NCBI GenBank assembly: GCA_014529385.2
Contig: CM043971.1
Location: forward strand, 88,677,340 to 88,741,339
Length of the DNA stretch: 64,000 bases
Direction of reading: 5' to 3'
Source of the DNA: Adiantum capillus-veneris
Lineage: Eukaryota > Streptophyta > Polypodiopsida > Polypodiales > Pteridaceae
Positions 1 through 10,820 of the stretch are shown one piece after another (positions within the stretch are counted from its first letter, which is position 1; every line of letters starts with the position of its first letter). Under the pieces are notes generated by a model that was not told where the DNA came from, did no database searches, and saw only the letters and a program-made list of their open reading frames with translations. The position numbers were made by a program, and so were the translations under genes.

Positions 1-1541
1 AACTTCTAAGTGCACAAACGGCAATTTTTGCTCCCTAACAAGATCGCCAAAGAATGATGGAGCAAAATATGTCATGCACACACTCACACACCCAGACAAC
101 TCAACACAAGACAAGGAATTTACTTAAATTCCACCCCACACACACCATCACTCAAGAGCTCCATGAAAATTCTACCCACAAGCTCATTTCAAACTCCAAA
201 CACCTCGACCTACAAGTCCTTGCTTGCCTGCAAACACTACAAGGTGGGTCGAGTTGATCAACACTTGAAATCACACTTTATGGTGACCCAAATATACAAG
301 AAAAACCAGAAAAAACTCAAAAACTCCAACCACAAAAGTCCTCTCTCAAACCATTGCAAAAGCTTCACCAAACTCCACTCTGTTGGACTCTTTGGATTAG
401 CCCCAACCCTAATGGCATTGATACAGGGTCACATAGTCTTGCAGAAAGCCGCACCTTCTTCCCTCAATTCCTTGCACACATCCATGGAAACCTCAAAACT
501 TCCATAGACTCTCCCAAGTGAAAAATTAAAGATAAAAAGATCGCATTCATTCCTTCACACACTCGAAAACAAGAAGCGAATCATTAGGAAAATATGAACC
601 CCAAAGGGGCCTTTTAAGAGCAACCAATCAGATTTCATGGCCATTCAAAAAATACAAAATTTGGGGATTCTGTGGTCACAATCCCATTCTCATTGGTATA
701 AAGAGTATATTGCAAAAGCATCTTTGACCCTAAAGGGTGCTTTTGGGGTTTATATTTTCCCTAATGTGTAACGAGACTGCACCAGACCACCTGTAGGAAC
801 CATGCTTCCTCCCACACACACAGAGGTGAAAGTACTGATATTGGTCTTCTAAAGTTCTCCCTCAGCTTGAACCATCACGGAACCATGAGTGATGTGTCAA
901 ATTTCATCCTTTTCACACCAATTTTGACCATTTTAAAACTTTTTTGGACCTAGTTTTGACCAGTTTCGACCCTTGACGGACATTTTTCATGAGAAAAATA
1001 CAAACGGACTCTAAAATCCACCAAATTTTGTAATCTTGGTCCTTGATATCCAAATATCATTACCACGTTCTCACATACCATTTTTACTACTTCTAGGGTG
1101 GATCGTGCATCGCTACATATCAGGCGCCGTAAATAGATAGTTATTGCATGTGCCAAACTTCCCGGGTGGGATGAGAGTGCCCACACTTTTTTCTTGCATT
1201 ATTTATATTATAAAAAGCTCTAACATATTCCCTAGTGCCAAAAGAAGCCACTTGGGACTACATCCAAGGCTTTGGTACCTTGTCCTGACACGTGCGTGTG
1301 CCCGATCGTCGGCAAGCAACATGACCATTTGACATATATACATCAATCTCCATACTTGAAACCAAATATCACATTAGAAAATATTCCAAATGAATTTAAA
1401 AACCTCTTTTTATACACATTTGTAGGCATATACCCACTACTGTGTACAAACAAAAATTGGTTTATTAGTGGCAATGTGCCAAGGATCACCAAAGATACCA
1501 ACCCTATTGGCATAGTCAACGCGCTAATGAAATGCATCTTT
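1..1541. other. Unassigned AT-rich flank
   Basis: No ORF here looks like a known protein, and those present are short and lack codon-like conservation. The segment is the left flank of Copia copy A and was continuous with the DNA at 6635 before that insertion. A small imperfect hairpin lies at about 714-744 (AAAAGCA pairing with TGCTTTT). I could not extend the hAT transposase reading frame into this side. Confidence 0.5.
1537..1541. repeat. TSD of Copia A (left), tcttt
   Basis: The five bases before the left LTR match 6630-6634 after the right LTR exactly. Confidence 0.9.
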
Positions 1542-1767
1542 TGTTGGAATTAGAGTTGCAATAAAACGCACAGCTTGGAGAAGACAAAGCAAGCTCAAGG
1601 AACACAACAGAGAGTGTGTTAGTGTGTGTGCAATGGAAAGATAAGTTCGTCCTAGAGTGATGGACGTATGTACAATGTACGGGGGGAAAAACCTCCTAGT
1701 GATGGAAAAATTCCATGGTGGTCCTAAATGTGTTCACACACATCACTACCACATGTATATGGTAACA
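1542..1767 (-). repeat. 3' LTR of Copia A
   Basis: A 226-bp LTR, reading TGTTACC to CCAACA in element orientation. It aligns end to end with 6404-6629 and with the LTRs of copies B, C and D. Confidence 0.93.
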
Positions 1768-1826
1768 AATCTCCCTTGGGAGTGATGCGCACGTATATGG
1801 TAACAAATCCCCCTTGGGAGTGATGC
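1755..1826 (-). repeat. 38-bp-period duplication across the PPT/U3 junction
   Basis: Two 34-bp copies (1755-1788 and 1793-1826) differ at one position. Each carries the first bases of U3 (GTTACCATATAC in element sense) plus the adjoining purine tract, so the plus-strand priming junction of copy A is present twice. Confidence 0.85.
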
Positions 1827-1882
1827 AATGAATGAGAGTTGGTACATAGAGTATAGGGAAGTGCCATGCTCTGAGGACATGA

Positions 1883-4800
1883 TCAGTCCATGAAGGGGAG
1901 TAAACCCAAAGATTTGGAAAAAACTTTGAACTTCTCATGCAACAATGCCTATGTGAAAATATCTGCAAGGTTGTCCTATGTTGGTATATAAGCCAAGCTG
2001 ACCTCTCCTGTTGAGAGCCTCTCCCTAACATAGTGGTAATGCATCTCAATGTGCTTTGTGCAAGCATGAATAGTGTCAATGTGCTTTGATTGTCAGTCTA
2101 GATAGTGTTGGAAATGCCCTGTCCAACACCAAAATTAACCATAAGGCGTATGAGCCATACACACTCAATTGCTATGAAGACTACCTTGTACTCAGCCTCA
2201 CAAGTAGGAGTGGCCATAATAGGTTACTTCTTGATCAACCATGATATGCATGAGCTGCAAAGCATGACACAAAGACCACTCGTGTGTCAAAACAACCATC
2301 CCAATCTGAGCCCAAAAAAGCATGTAAGTCTGGCGGCAATGATTCCCCCGGGATAAACCAAACCAAGATCTAAAGTGCTATTCAAGTAGCAAAAAATCCT
2401 CTTGACAATTTTCCAATGCTTAGTCCTTGGGCTATGCATAAATTTGTTGACTTGTATGACTGCAAATTGAATATCCGGCCTCATGCTACATACATAAATC
2501 AGGCAACCAATAACAGTTTGGTAAAGAGTGACATCAGCAAGACCACCAACATCATGAAGACTTAGTTTCAAGCCTGTTTCCACGGGAGTGGCAATAGGTT
2601 TTCAATCCTCAAGTCCAAACTTACATAGAAATGTCTCTATGTAACTTTTTTGGCACAAGGCAATACCATCATCACATTGCTTAAATTGTATATTCAAGTA
2701 ATGATGCAACATCCCCAAATCTTTCATCTTGAAAGTAGCATTTAAATCAGGCTTAAATTCAAAAATATCTCTCTCATTTGGCCTAGTGATCATCAAATCA
2801 TCCATATGAAGAACCACAATGAGAAGTACATCACCCTCGTGCTTTACATACAATGTGCTTTTTGTTGGGTTGTTATGAAAGCTTAGTTTGACCAAATGAG
2901 TGTCAATCTTCTCATACGAAGCACGAGGAGATTGCTTCAACCCATACAAAGCTTTCTTACATTTTCACACTTTATCCTCTTGTCCTTTCTTGACAAAACC
3001 ACGAGGCTACGTTACATAAACTTCCTCAAATATGTCACCATTCAAGAAAGCAGTAACAATGTTTGATTGATGTACATCCCAACCAAAATGAGTTTCCAAT
3101 GCACATAGAAAACGCACAGTAGTCATATGGCAAGTGGAAGCAAAAGTCTCTTCATACTCTATGCTTTTTGTTGTGCATAACCTTTTGCAACACGTCAAGC
3201 CTTATAGAGGTCAACAATCTCACCATCCGCTTGCATTTCAAATTGTAAACCCACTTTGTACCAATGGCCTTTTTACTAGGAGGAAAATTACCATGTGTCA
3301 TTTTTCTATAAGTGCATCGTATTTTGATTGCATGGCAACCATCCAATTTTTTGAATATTGTGATTCATCAAAAGATAGAGGTTCCTCAACATCATATAAG
3401 CTAGACACAGCCAAAACATAACAATTTGATGCATAAGATGCATGGTGAGAACCTGAATGAGTATGACTAGACAAAGGTGCATCCAATGTACTATCACACA
3501 ATGTATGCACCAGCCATTTAGGCATACCTCTAGACTTCTCATTCTCTACTCATTCTCTACTCATTCTTAGCTCTTTCCTCATCAAGTACATCATGTACAT
3601 TTGCTTCAGTAATAGACTGCATTTTCAGAAACCCCCATAGGCTGTACATTTGCCTCATTGGAATATACATTCGAACTTCCACTACTAAAAACAGGCAACA
3701 AAGTGTCATAAATGTCTTGCGAGCTTACATTGTTGTCTCTAGTACATGACAAGAAGGGTTGAAAAGAATCTTCCACAAACACAACATCCCATGAGACCAA
3801 GATATTCTTTGTTTGCGAATGATACAACCTATAACCTTTGCTTTCAACACTATAACCAACAAAAATACATATGACAGCCTTATCATCCAATTTCTTGTGC
3901 TGCGTTTGTGGCACCAAAGCATATGCCAAACAACAAAAAACACACATGTGCTCAATAGAAGGCTTTCTATCATGCCATGCTTCGTATGGAGTCATAGACT
4001 GCAAAGATTTTGTAGGGCACCTGTTCATAAGTGGCACACATGATGGCCTCAAGCCAAAACGAATGCGGCAAAGCTTGACTCTTGACCATACATCGCGCCA
4101 TTTTTGTAAGTGACCTATTTTTCCTCTCAGCAACACCACATTGCTGTTTTATCCCACGACTAGCCAGAAATGCATTAAATTCATGAGACATATACTCCCC
4201 CCCTCGATCGGAATGGAGGGTGTCCATAGTTCATTTTGAAACATTTTTAGCCATAGCCTAAAATTGTTGAAGCACAAAACACTTCAGACTTAGCTTTAAG
4301 CGGATATACCCATGCATGCTTGGAGTAATCATCAATGAAAGTCACGAAGTATAGGTGATTGCCCAAGGATGGAGTTTGCATGGGCCCACAAACAGTACTA
4401 TGCACAAGCTACAACCTGCATGTGGCCCTAACTGAACCATCCTGTGGAAACTTAGAATGTTGCATCTTACCCGAAATACAACCTTCACAAACATGTTTGA
4501 CAGGTGCTTCAAGAGACGGAAAAGAAGCAACCATATCAGATTTTTGCAAATGTAGCAAACTGAAAAAATTCAGATGTCTTAATGTGCATGCCAAAGTTTT
4601 GCATTTGAAATAGCCTTTGAGTCCACAACTGCATTTGCAAAATTTTGCCCACACTTGTCATACAAAGTGAGCTTATACAACCCACGACATACAATGCCTG
4701 ATGCAACAATCTCATCACCAAAACTGAGATCATGAATTGTACATCTATCATCCACAAATTTCACACAAGACCAAGTCTAGCAAATGCAGATATAGAAAAA

Positions 4801-6084
4801 AGATTATTCTTGATCCCAGGTACACACAATGCATCAACAAGTGCAAAAGATCTGCCATTTACAGCAATAAGAACAATCTTTCCAACTCCCTTGACTAGAT
4901 AAGAGGCATTATTGGCACAAGTGACTGAATTCCCATGAGGGACATCCTTGAGAGAGCTAAACAAGTCACGATGAGAGGTAATGTGCTTTGTAGCACTACT
5001 ATCAAAGTACCAAACTTGAGCATCTGACAAACATGCATCATGGACATTAGGATCATAAGTGCACTCTGCACTATAAGCCCATTCTACATCAACATCAACA
5101 TCAACATCACAGTCTCCTTTCATAGGAGACTCAACAATAGCTGCATTTGTAGTAAAGCCAACATTTTTGTAGTGGAACCAACCTCTTTCTTCTTAGACTC
5201 TTTGGCCTTCAACTTAGGACACTACTTGATCAAATGATCATTAGCTTTACAATAATGGAAATGCATATTCTTTTTGCCCTTATCACCAGAATTCCTAGAC
5301 AAATTGCTACCAGCAAAAGCATTAGAAATAGGTGATTTACCACTCGCAGAAGAACCATGAGAAGTGGCCAATTGCTCTTACCACCTTTTCTTTGAGCAGC
5401 AATAAAGGCATGTTCAACTACACACTGTCTAGTCCTGTTTTTTTAAAAAAGTGACTCTTGCAAAATAGCAATGTGCATAATGCATAAATCTTGACAGCTT
5501 CAAGATTTTCTTGGGTCATAAGTATCCAAGTACTAGCAAAAGTCTAGTAAGAATTTGGCGAAGCATCAAGAACAGTCTGCACAAAGGAATTGTCAAAAAT
5601 GACTTCATCTACAGAAATAAGTTGCTCATTGATATCCTTGAAAGTGTCCATGTCATCTTCCTCATGCATAATCTTGGACTCCAACTCTTTATGCAACAAT
5701 GCAATTTTTGCCTCATTGCAACTTGCATAAAGACCAGCCATAATATCCCAAGCCTGTTTTGCAGGTTTTGTTGAACGAATGTGGGGAGTAATAGTGAGAT
5801 TCACAGACAACGCAATCAATACATGAGCTTGCACATCTTTTACATCCCAACGAGCTTGCTCAGCCGTAGGCAAAACAAGTCTAACAGTAGCAATGCTTGC
5901 AGCATCCTCAACATCGCTTGTGTTCTCAAAACCAGGACGTACATCAATGCCCTTGCACAATGTTCCAAATTTCCTTTGACACAAGAACATGTTGCACCAT
6001 ATAAGCGCACATAGGGTAATTGTCCCCATCCAATCTGTCCTCAATAGCTAACATCTTGAACACATCTGTGTTGTTTTCAACCAT
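1883..6084 (-). pseudogene. Copia gag-pol pseudogene (copy A)
   Basis: This is the remnant of a single-frame Copia polyprotein. The gag start is at 6084 and the same protein begins copies C and D. Gag pieces lie at about 5544-6084. The gag end runs in frame into the protease region at 4761-5123, where the active site reads DSSATKH instead of DSGATKH. The gag-pre-integrase motif lies near 4540-4760 and the integrase core with its downstream part at about 3606-4230. The reverse transcriptase lies at about 2600-3350, with the catalytic YxDD replaced by HMDD. RNase H lies below 2590 and the stop corresponds to 1883-1885. Frameshifts and stops break every domain, so no functional product is expected. 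An acidic DV repeat expansion near 5090 is private to this copy. Confidence 0.9.
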
Positions 6085-6389
6085 AGTAAATGATGCACCT
6101 GATGTGAAGACTTCCCAAAAAGAGGAGAAAGAAAGTAGGAACAACACATGCTATGCTATACAACACAAACTATAGAAGACTATAAGGAACCTATTATGAA
6201 AAAAACGGCACTGATAGGATTTGTGCACAAAATGACAAGATAGCCTGCACAATACTGCATGTAGTGGAAACGGAGGCCAAAATGAGCCCAAATCGACCTG
6301 CAAATGGTTGCCAAAGCTCACAAAAATCCAAGAAAGTGAGGAGGCATGTGTTGGAACTGTTGATGACTAAGCTCGGAAGGATGCAACCT

Positions 6390-6401
6390 GCCTTGATACC
6401 A
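6390..6401 (-). other. Primer binding site of Copia A
   Basis: In element sense it reads TGGTATCAAGGC, a mutated form of TGGTATCAGAGC, the complement of the initiator-methionine tRNA 3' end, two bases inside the 5' LTR. Confidence 0.85.
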
Positions 6402-6403
6402 AT

Positions 6404-6629
6404 TCTTGGAATTAGGGTTGCGATAAAACACACAGCTTGGAGAAGATGAAGGAAGCTTAAGTCACACAACAGAGAGTGTGCTACTTAGTGTGAAATGGAA
6501 AGATAAGTTATCCCTAGAGTGATGGGCGTATATACAATGCACGGGGAAAAAACCTCCTAGTGAGGGTAAAAATGCCCCGACGATCCTAAGTGTGTTCATA
6601 CACATCACTACCACATATATATGGTAACA
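6404..6629 (-). repeat. 5' LTR of Copia A
   Basis: A 226-bp LTR paired with 1542-1767. The terminal dinucleotide next to the primer site has mutated (GA for CA in element sense). It is followed by the tcttt target duplication at 6630-6634. Confidence 0.93.
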
Positions 6630-6689
6630 TCTTTCCCCTCATCCACCGACCCTAAGGGCTGCATGCACATAGTTTTGAAACCAGGCATC

Positions 6690-8240
6690 ACTTCTAAATT
6701 GGAGAATTGTTCATGGAGCTAAAATTTTAGATCCAAAGTGAATGTTGCGTTGTGTAATGGCATGTGCATTTACGCCCATCGAGATTCTACGCATGAAACT
6801 AGAAATTCTTTTATCTCTACCAGTATAACTTTGAAAGTCCTTGAGATTTTCAATGCCTTCTGACATAAACCAATACACCTTTCCAAAGACAAAAGATTCT
6901 TTATCCACCAAGCATAGCAAGTCCACAAAGGGTTTAGTAACATTGACAACCTTTTCCACATTTCTCCAAAACACTAGAGAATTGATAAATTGATGAACCC
7001 TTAATGTTGTAGCTTGGTAGTTGGGATATTTCCTAAGCCATGCATCCCATCGCCTATTGGCAACTGTCTCCACCAATGCATGTCAAACACCTTTCAGTGT
7101 TGAAAACACATAATATGTAGTAGCAAACCGAATTGCACAAAAGATTTGTTATGCCTTGGTTATAGGTGACTTTTTTCTGAATAGAGCATATGAAAATTGA
7201 TGCTCTCTAATGACCTTTACTATTGTGCTTGCTTCCAGCAAAGTAGTCTTTATTTTGTCAAGTTTGACAATGTCTTTCAAAAGCAGATTGATAGTATGTG
7301 CACTGCATGGTACCCATGTTACTTCCGGGTACTTTGCTTGAATTGCAAGACCTATGCCTTTGTAATTTGTAGCATTGTCGGTGAAGATGGCTATCACATT
7401 ATTTGGCCCTCCAGCTTTTGATATGTCACGCTCATAGATCTTTGAAAGAAAGGCAATGGTTTCTCCTTCAAGGACGTTTCAATGGCTTCTAAAAATACTG
7501 ACCATTCAAAGCTATAGTACATCCAAAAGTAGAATCATATTCTAGCATTGCACCTTTGAGTGTGCTTTCTACCTCATCGTTGACTTTGTCAGCATACTCA
7601 GTGCGCAATTTATTATAATCTAACATCACAGATCCTTTTTTGGTGGTGCTCATCAATGCATCTTTCAAGATAGGGTTGTGCACTACATTGAATTGAATAT
7701 CACATGTGTGAAATGCTTGTGTCTACTTCAAATGCAGCATGTATAACCATTGTTTATCAAAAGCTTGATGGAGTGTTTGATCCGTACTTAGCCCTGTTCC
7801 AATACAATCGATAAAATTTCTCTTTGAATTAGATGCATTACTAGATGAACCTACTTCAAAGGATGTTGTACTGTGCACTTCACTCTAGAAACAAGGATTA
7901 AAGGAATTCTACTCTCTATTCTTAGTGCCCATCAGATCCCTCTCCTCATTTGTAATAGGTTCTTCTTCATCCATTGGATTTTCTCTTCCCATAGTACGAC
8001 CACTTTGCTTACCCCTTTACTTTTTCCCTCAAGGATAGCCTTTACTTTTCCGTACATAATCCAATAATCTTTCATATATGTCTCGTGGAGGCAAGGTACA
8101 TGGACCAACATTTCCTGGCACTTTGAACAAATGCTCTTTTATCCTCGGAGCATTTCCACTAAACACATGGTGATAAGACTTTCACTTCAATCGAGATGTA
8201 GTTTGTCCTGACACTATTTCATACACGTACGTCCACTCAT
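6690..8240 (-). pseudogene. hAT-family transposase pseudogene
   Basis: Three blocks in the expected N-to-C order on the minus strand match plant hAT-like transposases. A BED-type zinc-finger region at about 8060-8230 contains GNAPRIKEHL and PGNVGPC, with a stop where a finger cysteine is expected. The DUF659/catalytic block at 7149-7397 contains DNATNYKGIG and PCSAHTINLLLKDI. The following block at 6711-7076 contains FWRNVEKVV, PLVDLL-like and LVDKE motifs. A linking ORF at 7489-7683 fits the interval between BED and DUF659. The C-terminal dimerisation region was not found. Stops and frame changes separate the blocks. A hAT transposase would cut and paste its element through terminal repeats; this copy cannot. 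Confidence 0.82.
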
Positions 8241-8440
8241 GACCACAAACCATGATGCACAAAAGAGATCTATAAAAAGTAGACAATGTAATTTGTAAAT
8301 TGATTCCTTTACTAATCACACATAAAGTATACAATTTATTAAGTGAGTTATGCCAAAAAATTGAAAGTACATAGTCAATTGTATCCAACAACAGTTTGCA
8401 TTGTATGCACATATCCAAAAAGAGAATACAGTTCACTGTT

Positions 8441-9639
8441 TAGGTATTTGGAATAAATTTTGGATACTCTACACCTACAAATGATAAGAATTGTACCCTA
8501 AACAATATTTTGTTGCATCGGATCATCTCAAAGTGTGAGCATAATACTTTAACTTAACGTGATGGTCATTAGTTACCAATGATATCAATACCAACGATCA
8601 ATTTTAGATTGTAGCTACATTATCATGATTTTTTTACAAATCATATTGGTGAAAACAATCTGTATTGATAATTGCATATCTTCCTGGAAGTGTGAGAAAC
8701 TACTCTTAACACAACAAGGTGATAACATCATTGTAATTGGGGCACTTCTAAAGGTACTCTTAACACAACAAGGTGATAACATCATTGTAATTGAGGCACT
8801 TCTAGCGCTACAAGATAAACATTAGGTACGCCAAAAAAACTTTAATTGAAAATATATCCGCAAGTGTAAGCATCTGCTCTAACACAACAGGTGATAACAT
8901 TATCGTAGTTGAAGCACTTCTAATTGTACAAGATAAGCATCAAGTACAATAAAAAAGCCTCAATTAGAAACTTTGTCAAAATTTTTCCATGTGTGAATAT
9001 ATCACTTTAACACAAGGACTCAGAGAAATTCTTAATATCTTAACCTTAATCTAAGTGAAACAACTAATTATCTCAAGTGCGAGTAAACACTTTACTCTAG
9101 CACAAAAGTAAATAGTCACTATTTACGATACATATCTTCAAGTGTGAGTATATACTCCAACACAATGATAGATGGTTACAAACCTAATGTTCTTCTCTTT
9201 GAGTGTGAAAAAACTCCAACACAAAAAGAGCAAGTTCTAATTTTTTATTTGATTCAAAACTATTCAATCTAAAAATTAAAGACAAAAAACCCTTGCCAAA
9301 AATTATAAAATTGAAATTTAATTATATCATTAAAATTAATTTTAATTTTTTTTTGTATTTCTATAAATATTTTTTTTTGTATTTTTTGTATTTCAAATAG
9401 CTCAACATTTTGTTGTGTAAAATGCTTGTGAAGAGGGCTTTGATGGTTGCATATATATACTAAGCACTTCAATCGAAGATTTCTTCAATCAAAGTATAAA
9501 AAAATTAATACGGAGAGCCGGGTTCATGACATGTCACCGTATAATATGATCATTTTATACTTCCTAATGTATTATACGAGCATTAAATGCATATAATATA
9601 TTTAACATTTAATGTATGATGCAACTTAGCCTATGAAAG
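8441..9639. repeat. AT-rich region with degenerate hairpin repeats
   Basis: No gene is seen. At least seven degenerate inverted repeats of the form GTGTGAG-spacer-CTC(TA)ACAC occur at 8531, 8689, 8862, 8991, 9075, 9141 and 9201. Part of one is duplicated with a 54-bp period (8701-8750 and 8755-8804, one mismatch). The array lies upstream of the hAT coding relic, where subterminal transposase-binding repeats would be expected. That link is inference. No terminal inverted repeat was identified. Confidence 0.6.
8701..8804. repeat. Two-copy 54-bp-period direct repeat
   Basis: A 50-bp segment starting TACTCTTAACACAACAAGGT is repeated at 8755 with a single substitution. A third, diverged copy lies near 8875-8930. 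Confidence 0.9.
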
Positions 9640-10820
9640 GAAGAATGCAAGTCATTATTGAAGCTCACAATGGAGATGCAGGGGGACACTTCTCAACTGA
9701 TATTACATATAAGAAGATCCTCCAAGCATGTATTTTGTGGCAGATGATGATGGCAGAGGTCAAAATATTTTGTAAAACCTATGATATTTTCTAGAGAATG
9801 GGAATGGGAAGGCCAACAACAGTTGATATGACACCACTCACTCTAGTACATCCATTGGAAATATTCATGAAATGAGATTTGGATTTTATGGGGCCATTCA
9901 AGAAGGTCACTCCCAGAAAGAATAAGTATATTATTATGGCCACATGTTATGTCAGCAAGTGAGTTGAAGTCAAAGCTCTACCAAACAACACAACTTGATC
10001 AAAAAATATATTCTTATATCAAAACATCATATGTAGATATGGATGCCCAATCAAGATTGTCTCATATTAGGGGACACACTTCATCAATGAAATTATTCAG
10101 ATATTGAATGAAATCTTTTCAATTAAGCACCATAAAACTATGCCTTATTATCTCAGGTGCAATGGTCAAGCAGAAAGCAGCAATAAAACCATCAAGACCA
10201 TTCTCACAAAGATAGTTCATAAGGAACCACACCATTGGGATGCTAAGCTCCATACAACACTATGGGCGTATGGGACTTCTTAAAAGGTTACTAGTGGCAT
10301 GACACGTTTCAAAATGGTGTATGGAATAGAGTCAATAGTCCCAATGGAGTTTTCCATTCCCAGTCTTAGACTAGCAGTAGAACATGGCATGGGCTTTAAC
10401 CAGAATTTGAAGCAAAGATTGGACGAGTTGTTGCAACTGGATGAAATCAAACAAAGGGCAATGTTGGAATAGGAAGTTGTCCAACAAAGGAGAAAACACT
10501 GGCATGACAGTAAGATCAAGGTCAAGGAGTTCAAGAAGGGCAATTTGGCGATTCTATATCAGTCAAAACTGTCGAAGAAACCAAATTTGAAGATAACTTG
10601 TTATGGACCCTATGATTTTGATTGGGTATTCTCCAATGGCATAGTAAGACTTAAAGATTTATCAAGGTTACTACTACCAAGAGTTTACAATGGGGCAAAG
10701 ATCAAACTATATTCTGCCAGATTAAAAGAAATCCCAGTGGAGCTAGTACCAAACACGCATCTAAATTCAGAAGATGAACCTCTAGACTTACTCCATGTCA
10801 AACCAGTGGAGACACAATAA
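9640..10820 (+). pseudogene. Gypsy integrase pseudogene (element I)
   Basis: Translation in mostly one frame gives a recognisable Gypsy integrase interrupted by about six stops. Near the start is a degenerate zinc-binding region (AHNGDAGGHFS). The catalytic core follows, with LDFMGPF carrying the first aspartate, ICRYGCP before the second acidic position, and YYLRCNGQAESSN carrying the catalytic glutamate. The second aspartate motif is destroyed (SY-stop-GTHF). The C-terminal domain at 10545-10820 is open and contains ILYQSKLSKKPNLK and a GPYDF core typical of the integrase C-terminal barrel. Integrase would join the cDNA to host DNA; this copy is dead. Confidence 0.85.

Larger units (their letters stand above)
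1542..6629 (-). mobile_element. Copia copy A, old and decayed, with both LTRs
   Basis: This is a 5.1-kb Ty1/Copia LTR retrotransposon on the minus strand, the same family as copies B, C and D. Both LTRs are present and the 5-bp target duplication tcttt flanks it at 1537-1541 and 6630-6634. The LTRs differ at about one position in seven by eye, so this is the oldest Copia copy here. Internal gag-pol homology runs in order (gag, protease, integrase, reverse transcriptase, RNase H) but is cut by many stops and frameshifts. Confidence 0.95.

Noticed and set aside
950-1186. C-terminal hAT dimerisation domain on the other side of Copia A
   Set aside because: Joining 1541 to 6635 and reading the minus strand gave no hAT C-terminal motifs in any frame I tried.
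8701-8804. Possible CRISPR-like or regulatory tandem array
   Set aside because: Only two close copies with a 4-base spacer, in a plant transposon context. A simple local duplication.
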